Made by a program: the position numbers and the translations under genes. A DNA stretch of 64,000 nt from Sciurus carolinensis. Taxonomy: Eukaryota > Chordata > Mammalia > Rodentia > Sciuridae. The stretch spans positions 59,400,991 through 59,464,990 of the forward strand of contig NC_062213.1 of the NCBI RefSeq assembly GCF_902686445.1, in the 5' to 3' direction. Below the pieces are notes generated by a model. That model worked only from the letters and a program-made list of their open reading frames with translations. It was not told the origin of the DNA and did no database searches. This document shows, one piece after another, positions 12,531 through 22,204 of the stretch (its first letter is position 1; every line of letters starts with the position of its first letter).

Positions 12531-13350
12531 CTAACAGGTCATACTCCTTACTGGGACATGCCACTGATGGTTGGGCTTGTTACTCCCTCCACACCAGTGT
12601 ATGTGGGAACTCGTGGCAGGGGGACTAGGTGGGCTGGACCGGGGAATGGAAGCATAAACAGAAAGGGGAAAAGGAGATGGAGAAGCAGGGGAAGATGGAG
12701 AAGCAGGGTCTGGAGGCACCCAAGCCTACAGGAAAAGCCAAGAAGCAAGAAAGAAGAGACTTGAGGATAAGGAATCCCTTTCCATCTGCCTGCTCGCTCA
12801 CAGAAGCTGTGTGCCATTACACAAAGGAATTTTGATGATTTTAAGTTGGGGGTTGGGCGAAGGGTTCCCAGGGTTGAATCTGCCAGATTGGAGGACCCAG
12901 GTCCCATGGTGGAGACTGATACAGCTGAGTCTATGACCAGGGCGTACGTGGCCATTTTGGATTGATTATCTAAAGGGCACTGTGGCCAAATATAAGCCAG
13001 GAGTCAGGCGAAGGGTCGAATCTGCCAGAATGGAGGACCCAGATCCCATGGTGGAGGCTGATGATACAGCCAAGTCTGTGCCCCGGCGTCCTGAGGCCAC
13101 AGAGTAGTCTACTGGAGACTAGAAGGCAGCACATAGATGGTGTCGTCACACAAACATCAATGTGGGGCCAGGCAAAAATCAAGAAGAGTTGAGGACCTGA
13201 TATCAGGGTTTTCAATTGCGAATATGTGAGCGTGAGATGAGCCTCAACCCTGAGAGAGAATCTCCACCATAAAATCAGGAATCCACCCGGCAAAGACGGA
13301 CTATAGGGGCCAATCGTAACTATAAAAGTTGTGGCTGGGGGTACCCCCAC
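12531..13350 (-). pseudogene. Gag-like relic of the ERV copy
   Basis: Three broken minus-strand frames lie where gag should start, downstream of the primer-binding site: 12970-13350, 12548-12955 and 12531-12719. In the second, residues about 51-65 (FCERAGRW, then IPYPQ) look like the conserved tryptophan-containing stretch of ERV1-class matrix proteins, and the third is proline- and serine-rich, as in the segment after matrix. Frameshifts, stops and a 142-bp tandem duplication break it. Assignment to gag is inferred from position and these short patterns, not from an alignment. Confidence 0.45.
12843..13095. repeat. Two-copy tandem duplication, period about 142 bp
   Basis: 'gaatctgccag' at 12876 and 13018, and 'cccatggtgga' at 12903 and 13045, keep the same 142-bp offset, with 'ggcgaaggg' before and a 'gcg..gaggcc'-like end after. 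The duplication lies in the gag-like region of the ERV copy. Confidence 0.85.
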
Positions 13351-13580
13351 CCCTCAGCCGCCTCGAGAGCCCCGGACACTCAACGGTCACTTCTCAGGTC
13401 AGCAGAGGTGTGTTTAAGTGGTCTAGAGTGGGGACCCGTCTAAGGGAACTTACCAATCTGAAGTCCGGTGCTGCATGCAAAAGGCTGAGCGTCTGGGTTA
13501 ATGGAAAGTGGGACTGTGTCCGGGAGGCACTGGGGCTCAGATGGGGTTCTGCTCGCTTGAGAGACAGTGGAAGGACCCAT

Positions 13581-13598
13581 CCTGAGTCACAGCACCAA
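13581..13598 (-). other. Retroviral primer-binding site, tRNA-His type
   Basis: On the minus strand TTGGTGCTGTGACTCAGG follows the CA that ends U5. It is complementary to the 3' end of tRNA-His apart from one substitution and one extra base. A TGG start directly after the LTR end is the standard arrangement. Confidence 0.78.
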
Positions 13599-13766
13599 TG
13601 TAAGGGATCCCGCGAAAACCACGCCGTACACAGAAAATCACATAAGGGAGTTTACTAAGCAAACAGAATGTCTTCCTGCAGGTTAAGAGAGAAAATGAGA
13701 GGAAAAGGGAAAGGAAAGAGAAAGGGCGTGTGCTAGAGAGTGGAAAGCGAGGAGAAGAAAGAAAGC
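13599..13766 (-). repeat. 5' R-U5 of the ERV copy (no U3)
   Basis: R occupies 13639-13766 and matches 8919-9047. U5 occupies 13599-13638 and ends in CA before the primer-binding site. The element ends at the first base of R, where the target duplication begins. This is what a reverse-transcribed capped RNA would give. Confidence 0.82.
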
Positions 13767-13782
13767 CTTAGATCAGTTTAAT
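13767..13782. repeat. Target-site duplication, right copy
   Basis: Exact 16-bp match to 8894-8909. The host L1 text continues without loss at 13783 ('cttgaactttctgaattt'). Confidence 0.92.
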
Positions 13783-13990
13783 CTTGAACTTTCTGAATTT
13801 AATCTCTGACATTTCCTCTACTGTGGTGTCAATGTTGGCTATTTTTCAGGATGTTGTCTACTTTTGAGTTTATTTGGGATCGTTTGTTCACTTGCTTTTT
13901 TCACATTGTTTGTGTGCCCACCCATCTATATGGATGGATTTGGTTCTGTAGACTTTCTACCTTATGAGCTTATAGTGTCCCTCTATGTTA
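13783..13990 (-). mobile_element. Older antisense L1, resumed (ORF1 start and 5' UTR edge)
   Basis: This continues the L1 of 4990-8893 across the retrovirus insertion. 'tctgacatttcctctactgtggtgtca' parallels 21640-21660 of the full-length L1, and 'gagcttatagtgtccc' near 13967 parallels 21770-21785, just upstream of ORF1. Clear similarity to the younger L1 ends about here. Confidence 0.82.
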
Positions 13991-15300
13991 CTAGTACCTC
14001 ACAGATTGGGGCAGAGTCCCAGTGATAGCAAAAATGTATGCAAACAATATGTAGGAATAGACTAGGTCCTTAGCTCCTGTTTTGATATCTAGGATAAATT
14101 GGTAGGATATGTAGAGATAATAAGATCAGCAATGTCAATCAGTAAAAACAGTAAATTATCATGCATTATATCTTGCTTAAAATCAAGCAAAAGGTATTGT
14201 CTATGACTTCTACTGTATTAATTTTGTGATATTATTGATAGGTATAGGCATTATAGCTCAATTAGTTTTAAGAAGCATTAAGGATAGAGTTGAGTATAAG
14301 GAAAGAAATGAGGTAGGAGGGTAGAGAAGTGTTTGCAGTTTCAAAGGGTGAATATGGCAGATGTTCTGGTAATGTAGTCATGTTGTTCATGTGAAAGGGG
14401 AAGAAAAATAGTAGAATATAAAGAAGGAGAGAGAGAATGGAATTTGGATGTCAGCAATAGAGAGAAAGAACATGAGACAAGGGAGATAGAGTAGTGGCAA
14501 AGACAATGTAAAACAAAATCAAAATAAACTAATCAAAAACCCTGATCCTCAATATACAGAGCATGTGAAAATGACCTTGAAACAAAGAAAGAAAAAGAAA
14601 AGAAAAAAAAAAGACTAGCAATGGGGAGACAGAAACAAGTATGAATATGTGTAGGAGTCCTTGAATCAACCAGTACACATTCAAATAAAACAAAAGCCCA
14701 ATATAGAACACCAAAAACAAAAGCAAAACAGAACTGCAACCACAACAAACAAACAACAACAACAAAAAAATCTCAGTGAAATGTTAAGAAATTAAGGTGT
14801 TTCATCCACTATGGTGAACAACAAAGTCAGTGAGTCTATGTTTTCATTGTCTGTGCCCACCTGGTTTTCTTTTCCTTTTTTCTAGCAATATGAACCAAGT
14901 GTGGGAGTATGAGGCATGGGTTGTCATGTCCTTCCTCATTATTGTGTTGCTCGCTGGGTTGGGTTGAAGGTTGGGGTTTAAGACTTCCCAGTTTTCCTTC
15001 TTGGGAGATTAGCATGGCAGGACTAGAGGAAGTGCCTAGAGGAGAAGTGGAAGCTGGGTTGCAGGCAGGCAGTGAAAAACCTGGCCATGTCTTGCGGGCA
15101 CTGCTTGGCCACATCTGGAGGGCCCAGCTGACCTGCACCAGGTTTGATCAATGCTAGATGCTGTGTCCTGATGGCCTGTGGCTAAGCTCTGTGCTGGACC
15201 AGATGGGTCTGGTCATGAAGCAGTGGCCTGGCATACTGAGCAGGACTTTGAACCTTCCCTGCAGTGACTGTTCTCTTTTCCAAACGCGTATCATCAGGTA
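13991..15300 (-). other. Possible divergent 5' UTR of the older L1
   Basis: The sequence directly upstream of the older L1's ORF1 is A-rich to 14800, then more GC-rich to 15300. It shares no visible similarity with the tandem-monomer 5' UTR of the L1 at 21.7-22.8 kb. It could be a different L1 5' UTR type or plain flanking DNA. Overlapping open frames at 14836-15157 on both strands have no recognisable product. Confidence 0.35.
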
Positions 15301-16499
15301 CACATTTTCAGGAGTCTTTCCTGTCCTCAGTCTTTCCTGTGAGATTCCAGTGAGGTCTCTTGAAAACTATTATGTGTAGGTGTACATTTCCCTGTGTCCA
15401 CAACTTTTATCACTTCTATACTAACTTTTGTCAATTTGTTAAATAAAAGTTTAGGGAAAGTTTTATCCAATTTTATGATACCTAGCACTACAGGTCCCAG
15501 GTAGACAAATGCTTCCATCTGTGTTTTGTGTGATAGGTACATCTGTATTTCTTAAAATTAAGTTTAATTAGTACACTTGTAACCTCATTTCTTTGAAAGA
15601 CTTTAGAAAATATTTATTTGCATTTGCTGTTATTGCTGTCATTGTCTAGTTTTATGGGTGGGAGTAACGTTCTTCCCAGTTTGAATCTTGAGCAGCTACA
15701 AAATATCTCAAGATTAACTTTTTTAGGTTCAAAATGAAAAGTTCTTATTACACTTATCTTGAGATTTGAAACTCCTGTTTGAAACTCCAGATATCCGAGT
15801 TTTAATCTAAAAATATTCCTGAATTGCTAAATAGAGCTTTGGTTTTTGACAGGTTCTTTGTGACATCAAGACATGCCCTTGGTGTAAAATAATCAGGAAA
15901 AAACAAAAACAAAAACAAAAAAAACATATGCACACTTTTTATTCAACTCCAATCTTTATTTTGGAATTTAAAGGTAATTATAAGCAAAATTTATGATAAG
16001 CATTCTATTTTTAATTATTTGGAAGTCAGGATAAATTATTCTTTTCTTATGTTCATATTTTCTTCCATAAATAACTCCAGCAAATATAGATTTTGTTTTA
16101 TATAAACCTCTTTATAAACAAGAAGTTTAAGTTGCTTACTCAGCAAACATCTTTATAACTTAATAGAACACCAGAAAATTTGGCAATTATGAAACTAAGA
16201 TGACTTTATATATGAGTCATCTTTTAAACCTTTTTATCTATACGCAGTCAATCAGCAAAACTTCAAAAGAATAAGCACTTATAATGATGTGTGGTCACTT
16301 ACATGATTTCAACTGAGTTCTTTCAAGATTCTTATGGAGATCTATTCCAATTTCTGTTATTCCTTTTATTATTCTTTCCATTTAATCTATAGTGTTTCAG
16401 TATTTACCAATAATTAGTTTAATAAACTGGTTGCTTATCTCAAAAGATAACAACTTTGATTAACTGCACAAAGTCTTAATAGAAGAAAGTGAAAATTTC
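15301..16499. other. AT-rich intergenic DNA, nothing recognised
   Basis: Unique-looking sequence with an (ACAAAA)-like run near 15900-15925. No coding or RNA signal. Confidence 0.5.
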
Positions 16500-16515
16500 T
16501 CTTTCAGTTGTCTTT
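16500..16515. repeat. Target-site duplication of full-length L1, left copy
   Basis: tctttcagttgtcttt pairs with tcttttagttgtcttt at 22800-22815 (15 of 16 identical). The L1 poly(A), read as T and pyrimidine runs, follows immediately. Confidence 0.88.
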
Positions 16516-16652
16516 TTTTTTCTCCTTTTTTTTATTATTATTGTATACAAATGGGATACATGTTGTTTCTCTATTTGTACATGGAGTCAAGGCATACCAT
16601 TTGTGTAATCATACGTTTACATAGGGCAATGATGGTTGATTCATTATTTTTT

Positions 16653-16678
16653 CCCTTCCCCCCCACCCCTCCCACCCC
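16653..16678 (-). promoter_or_regulatory. G-quadruplex-forming motif in L1 3' UTR
   Basis: The minus strand has five G runs of 4, 3, 4, 7 and 3 separated by one or two bases (plus strand: CCC TT CCCCCCC A CCCC T CCC A CCCC). This satisfies the usual four-run quadruplex rule. Quadruplex-prone tracts are known in L1 3' UTRs; folding here is inferred. Confidence 0.75.
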
Positions 16679-16730
16679 TCTTTTCCCTCTATTCAGTCCT
16701 TCTTTCCTTCATTCTTACCACACACCTTAT

Positions 16731-16766
16731 CCCTAAACCTAAACCTAACCCTAAACCTAATGCTAA
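16731..16766 (-). repeat. Six in-phase telomere-like hexamers in L1 3' UTR
   Basis: The plus strand reads as hexamers CCCTAA, ACCTAA, ACCTAA, CCCTAA, ACCTAA, TGCTAA with no phase slip, i.e. TTAGGG-type units on the L1 sense strand. The equivalent part of the other L1 3' UTRs in this window (near 720 and 5230) lacks the run. Confidence 0.92.
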
Positions 16767-16791
16767 CCCCTCCCACCCCCATTCTATGTCC

Positions 16792-19700
16792 TCATCCGCT
16801 TATCAGCGAGATCATTCGTCCTTTAGTTTTTTGAGATTGGCTTATCTCACTTAGCATGATATTCTCCAATTTCATCCATTTGCCTACAAATGCCATAGTT
16901 TTATCATTCTTCATTGTGGAGTAATATTCCATTGTATAAATATGCCACAGTTTCTTTATCCATTCATCAACTGAAGGGCATCTAGGTTGGTTCCACAATT
17001 TGGCTATGGTGAATTGAGCAGCAATGAACATTGATGTGACTGTATCTCTGGAGTATGCTGATTTTAAGTCCTTTGGGTATAGGCCAAGGAGTGGGATAGC
17101 TGGGTCAAATGGTGGTTCCATTCCAAGCTTTCTGAGGAATCTCCATACTGCTTTGCAGAGTGGCTGCACTAATTTGCAACCCCACCAGCAATGTATGAGT
17201 GTTCCTTTTTCACCACATCCTCACCAACACCTACTGTTGCTTGTGTTCTTGATAATCGCCATTCTAATTGGGGTGAGATGAAATCTTAGGGTAGTTTTGA
17301 TTTGCATTTCCCTTATTACTAGGGATGTTGAACATTTTTTCATATATCTGTTGATTGCTTGTACATCTTCTTCTGTGAAGTGTCTGTTCATTTCCTTAGC
17401 CCATTTGTTGATTGGATTATTTGTATTCTTGGTGTAGAGTTTTTGAGTTCTTTATAGATTCTGGAAATTAGCGCTCTATCTGAGGTATGGTTGGCAAAGA
17501 TATTCTCCCACTCTGTAGGCTCTCTCTTCACATTGCTGATAGTTTCCTTTGCTGAGAGAAAGCTTTTTAGTTTGAATCTATCCCAGTTGTTGATTCTTGC
17601 TTTTATTTCTTGTGCTATGGGAGTCCTATTAAGGAAGTCTGACCCTAAGCCAACAAGTTGAAGATTTGGACCTACTTTTTCTTCTACAAGATGCAGGGTC
17701 TCTGGTCTGATTCCGAGGTCCTTGATCCACTTTGAGTTGAGTTTTGTGTAGGGTGAGAGATAGGGGTTTAATTTCATTCTGTTGCACATGGTTTTCCAGT
17801 TTTCCCAGCACCATTTGTTGAAGAGGTTATCTTTTCTCCATTGCATATATTTGGTCCCTTTGTCGAGTATGAGAAAATTGTATTTATTTGGGTTTGTGTC
17901 CATGTCCTCTATTCTGTACCATTGATCTACCTGTCTATTTTTGGTACCAATACCATGCCGTTTTTGTTACTATTGCTTTGTAGTAGAGTTGAATATCTGG
18001 TATTGCGATACCCCCTGCTTCGCTCTTGCTACTGAGGATTGTTTTAGCTATTCTAGGTTTTTTATTCTTCCACATGAATTTCATAATTGCTTGCTCTATT
18101 TCTGCAAGGTACATCATTGGAATTTTAATTGGAATTGCATTGAATCTGTATAGCACTTTAGGTAGTATGGCCATTTTGACAATATTAATTCTGCCTATCC
18201 AAGGACATGGGAGATCTTTCCATCTTCTAAGGTTTTCTTGAATTTCTTTCTTTAGTGTTCTGTAGTTCTCATTGTAGAGGTCTTTCACCTCTTTTGTGAG
18301 ATTGATTCCCAAGTATTTTATTTTTTTCGATGCTATTGTGAATGGGGTAGTTTTCCTAATTTCTCTTTCTGAAGATTCATCACTTACGTATAAAAATGCA
18401 TTGGATTTATGAGTATTGATCTTGTAACCTGCTACTTTACTGAATTCACTTATGAGTTCTAAAAGTTTTCTGGTGGAATTTCCTGGTCCTCTAAATATAT
18501 AATCATGTCATCAGTGAACAGGGATAGTTTGAGTTCTTCTTTTCCAATTCGTATCCCTTTAATTTCTTTGGTTTGTCTAATTGCTCTGGCTAGAGTCTCA
18601 AGGACAATGTTGAATAGAAGTGGTGAAAGAGGGCATCCCTGCCTTGTTCCAGTTTTTAGGGGGAATGCTTTCAGTTTTTTACCATTTAGATTGATATTGG
18701 CCATGGACTTAACGTAGATGGCCTTTATAATGTTAAGGAATGTTCCCACTACCCCAATTTTTTCTAGTGTTTTGAGCATGAAGGGGTGCTGTATTTTATT
18801 GAATGCTTTTTCTGCATCTATCGAAATAATCATGTGATTCTTAACTTTAAGTCTGCGGATATGGTGAATGACATTTATTGATTTCCGAATGTTGAACCAA
18901 CCTTGCATCCCTGGGATAAAACCCACTTGATCGTGGTGCACTGTCTTTTTAATATATATTTGTATGCGATTTGCTAAAATTTTGTTGAGAATTTTTGCGT
19001 CGATGTTCATTAAGGATATTGGTCTGAAATTTTCTTTCCTCGATGTGTCTCTGTCTGGTTTAGATATCAGGGAGATATTGGCTTCATCGAATGAGTTTGG
19101 GAGGGTTCCCTCCTCTTCTATTTCATGGAATACTTTGAGGAGTATTGGAATGAGCTCTTCTTTAAAGGTTTTTTGTAGAACTCGGCTGAGAACCCATCTG
19201 GTCCCGGACTTTTCTTTGTTGGTAGGCTTTTGATGACCTCTTCTATTTCATTGCTTGAAATTGATTTATTTAAGTTGTGTATGTCCTCCTCGTTCGTTCA
19301 GTTTAGGTAATTCATATGTCTCTAGATTTGTTGATGTCTTCGAGGTTTTCTGTTTTGTTGGAGTATAGATTTTCAAAATAGCTTCCAATTATGTTTTGTA
19401 TTTCATTCGTGTCTGTTGTGATCTTTCCTTGTTCATTCTGAATTTCAGTAATTTGAGTTTTCTCCCTCTTTCTCCTTGTTAGTGTGGCTAAGGGTTTATC
19501 AATTTTGTTTATTTTTTCAAAGAACCAACTATTTATTTTGTTAATTTTTCCAATTGTTTCTTTTGTTTCAATTTCGTTGATTTCGGCTCTGATTTTAACT
19601 ATTTCCTGTCTTCTACTACTTTTGGTATTGGTCTGTTCTTCTTTTTCTAGGGCTTTGAGCTGTAGTGTTAAGTCATTTATTTGTTGATTTCTACTTCTTT

Positions 19701-20628
19701 TGTTGAATGCACCCCATGAAATAAATCTTCCTCTAAGTACTGCTTTCATAGTGTCCCAGAGATTTTGATATGATGTGTCTTTGTTCTCATTTACTTCTAA
19801 GAATTTTTTTATTTCCCTCCTGATGTCTTCTGTTATCCATTCATCATATAATAGTGTATTGTTTAATCTCCAGGTATTGGAGAAGTTTCTGTTTTTTATT
19901 CTGTCATTTATTTCTAATTTTAATCCATTATGATCTGATAGAGTACAAGGTAGTATCTCTATCTTCTTGTATTTGCTAACAGTAGCTTTGTGGCATAAAA
20001 TATGGTCTATTTTAGAGAAGGATCCATGTGCTGCTGAGAAGAAAGTGTATTCGTTCTTTGTTGGATGGTATATTCTATATATGTCCTTTAAGTCTAAATT
20101 GTTGATTGTTTTATTGAGATCTATGATTTCTTTATTCAATTTTTGTTTGAAAAATCTATCCAGTGGTGAGAGAGGTGTGTTAAAATCGCCTAGTATTATT
20201 GTGTTGTGGTCTATTTGATTTCTGGAATTGAGAAGGATTTGTTTGACGTACGTGGATGAGCCAATGTTTGGGGCATAGATATTTATGATTGTTATGTCTT
20301 GCTGATTTATGCTTCCCTTAAGTAGCATGTAATGTCCTTCTTTATCCCTTCTGACGAGTTTTGGCTTGAAGTCCACATTATCTAAAATGAGGATGGATAC
20401 TCCAGCTTTTTTGCTGTGTCCGTGTGCATGGTATGTTTTTCCCCATCCTTTCACCTTTAGTCTTTGGGTATCTCTTTCTATGAGATGAGTCTCTTGCAGG
20501 CAGCATATTGTTTGATTTTTCTTTTTAATCCAATCTGCCAGTCTATGTCTTTTGATAGATGAGTTCAGGCCATTAACATTCAGGGTTATTATTGTGATAT
20601 GATTTGTATTCCCAGTCATTTGACTCAT
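16792..20628 (-). pseudogene. L1 ORF2 (endonuclease and reverse transcriptase), broken
   Basis: The span is about 1279 codons, the usual L1 ORF2 length. The first 438 codons (20628-19312) are open and hold the APE-like endonuclease: LNVNGLNS near residue 16, CLQETHL with the catalytic Glu near 45, GDFNTPLSPLDR near 147 and SDHNGL near 233. The reverse-transcriptase part is split (19010-18459, 18312-17935, 17903-17388). Its active-site motif reads FTDD at 18509-18518 instead of the usual FADD. The C-terminal region (17169-16792) keeps [13 protein letters not shown] and WNQPRCPS. ORF2p normally nicks DNA and copies L1 RNA at the nick. Several stops and frameshifts make this copy a pseudogene. 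Confidence 0.93.
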
Positions 20629-20675
20629 ATTTGTTTTTTGACATGATTTGGTTTCTCCTTTATTTGGCTATTCCT

Positions 20676-21721
20676 TTAGTCTAGCGCCTCCTGTTGCTGA
20701 TTTGCATCGTTGTTTTTCATCTCTTCCTCATGGAATATTTTGCTGAGAATGTTCTGTAATGCTGGCTTTCTTTTTGTAAATTCCTTTAGCTTTTGTTTAT
20801 CATGGAAGGATCTTATTTCATCGTCAAATTTGAAGGTAAGTTTTGCTGGGTATAAGATTCTTGGTTGGCATCCATTTTCTTTCAGGGCTTGGTAAATGTT
20901 GTTCCAGGCCCTTCTAACTTTTATGGTCTGGATTGAAAAATCTGCTGATATTCTTATTAGTTTCCCTCTGAATGTAATTTGATTCTTTTCTCTTGTGGCC
21001 TTTAAAATTCTGTCTTTATTTTGTATGTTAGGTATTTTCATAATAATGTGCCTTGGTGTGGGTCTGTTGTAATTTTGTATATTTGTGTTCTATAAGCCTC
21101 TTGTACTTGGTTTTCCATTTCATTCTTCAGATTTGGGAAATTTTATGATATTATTTCATTGAATAGATTGTTCATTCCTTTGGTTTGTTTCTTTAAGCCT
21201 TCCTCAATCCCAATAATTCTTAAATTTGGCCTTTTCATGATATTCCATAATTCTTGTAGATTCTATTCATGATATCTTACCATCTTCTCTGTTTGGCCAA
21301 CTTTGTTTTCAAGATTAAATATTTTGTCTTCAATGTCTGAGGTTCTGTCTTCCAGGTGTTCTATCCTATTGGTTATGCTTTCTATGGAGTTTTAACTTGG
21401 CTTATTGTTTCCTTCATTTCAAGTATTTCAGTTTGTTTTTTTTTTCAGTATCTCTAACTCTTTATTGAAATGATCTCTTGCTTCCCGTATTTGGTCTTTT
21501 AACTGTTGATTGGTGGGATAATTTAATGCCTGCATTTGCTCTTTCATGTCTTCCTTCAATGCCTGCATTTGCTCTTTCATCTCCTCATTTGCTTCCCTGA
21601 TTGTTTTAATTATGTACATTCTGTACTCCCTTTCTGACATTTCTTCTGTTGTGCTGTCATTGGGTTTTATTGATGTAGTATCTAGGTTTGTTTGGGACAT
21701 TTTCTTCCCTTGTTTTCTCAT
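20676..21721 (-). pseudogene. L1 ORF1 (RNA-binding trimeric protein), broken
   Basis: The span of about 348 codons fits L1 ORF1. The N-terminal 97 codons (21721-21428) are charged and then form a coiled coil with a doubled KEQMQAL block. The C-terminal 121 codons (21041-20676) carry the nucleic-acid-binding domain, with KATREKNQITFRGK and RILYPAKLTF. The middle (21042-21427, end of coiled coil and RRM) is split by stops. ORF1p coats L1 RNA as a trimer; this copy is not functional. It ends 47 nt before ORF2 starts, the normal L1 spacing. Confidence 0.9.
21525..21590 (-). repeat. 33-bp tandem duplication in ORF1 coiled coil
   Basis: Copies at 21525-21557 and 21558-21590; the first 23 bases are identical. 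It encodes an 11-residue doubling (KEQMQALKED / KEQMQALNY) and keeps the frame. Eleven residues make a hendecad step that a coiled coil can absorb. Confidence 0.92.
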
Positions 21722-22194
21722 ATTGGTCAGCCGTCAGTGGGACCCTGAGATATTGCAGATTTCCTCTATTGGCTTATAGTGTCCCGGTAGATTTCCAGTG
21801 TATCACCTCCCAGCCTTCAGTCGCCTGAAGTCTTGGAGGAACCTGATAATGCAGTGCTTCTGAAGAAAGCTTCCCCTAGCCCCCTACTGGTTACAGGGCT
21901 TGGAGCTGGCTCTGTGCGGAAAGGCTCTCAATGGGGGTCTGCACCGTGCAGCTGGCCCTGTGGGAGGAGCCCACCGCCGGAGTGTGGAAGGCTACCTGGG
22001 GAAGACTCTAGCTGCCCTTTCCTGCTCTGATAATCCACCCCTATGTGTGCCTGCCGCCCAGGCCAAGTTTTGCCCAGTGGGGGAGACTAACCCCGTGACT
22101 CTATTTTTGTCCAAGTCTCTCAATGCCGCCCCTTCTTGAGTCCTGGGTTCTGGAGTGACTGGAGATGCAGTCACCCTCTAGGCCGCCATCTTGG

Positions 22195-22204
22195 ATCACC
22201 CTGT
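22195..22204 (-). promoter_or_regulatory. YY1-type site (inner monomer)
   Basis: CCAAGATGGC, followed by a GC-rich step, at the head of the second monomer and 586 bp from the outer site. Confidence 0.7.

Larger units (their letters stand above)
8910..13766 (-). mobile_element. L1-retroposed endogenous retrovirus RNA (R-U5-body-U3-R-polyA)
   Basis: Read on the minus strand, the element starts at 13766 directly with R (128 nt), then U5 (about 40 nt), a primer-binding site, a gag-like relic, a 3.2-kb body without clear pol or env, a polypurine tract, U3 (about 200 nt), R again and about ten A residues. The 5' U3 is absent, and exact 16-bp duplications flank it. This is the layout of a retroviral genomic transcript, not of a provirus. 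The primer site points to tRNA-His, as in ERV1-class elements of the HERV-H sort. All coding parts are broken or missing, and it lies inside an older L1 in the same orientation. The two R copies differ at roughly one site in eight by eye. Confidence 0.82.
16516..16791 (-). other. L1 3' UTR with G-rich tract and telomere-like run
   Basis: About 276 nt after the ORF2 stop. On the minus strand it holds a telomere-like hexamer run, a polypurine G-rich tract and a tail 'TACAATAATAATAAAA..'. Rodent and primate L1 3' UTRs commonly carry a G-rich polypurine tract. Confidence 0.85.

Noticed and set aside
13321..13328. TATA box (tataaaag) on the plus strand
   Set aside because: It lies inside the antisense ERV copy with no start-region context on the plus strand.
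8910..13766. Ordinary provirus with two LTRs
   Set aside because: The right end lacks U3, the left end lacks U5 and has poly(A), and the flanking duplications are 16 bp. A provirus would have complete LTRs and 4-6 bp duplications.
16551..16854. Pro-Lys-Asn-rich plus-strand peptides
   Set aside because: Translation of the telomere-like hexamers and C-rich L1 3' UTR in antisense.
17024..20218. Plus-strand open frames of 60-90 codons across the L1
   Set aside because: They are antisense shadows of L1 ORF2, which is on the minus strand.
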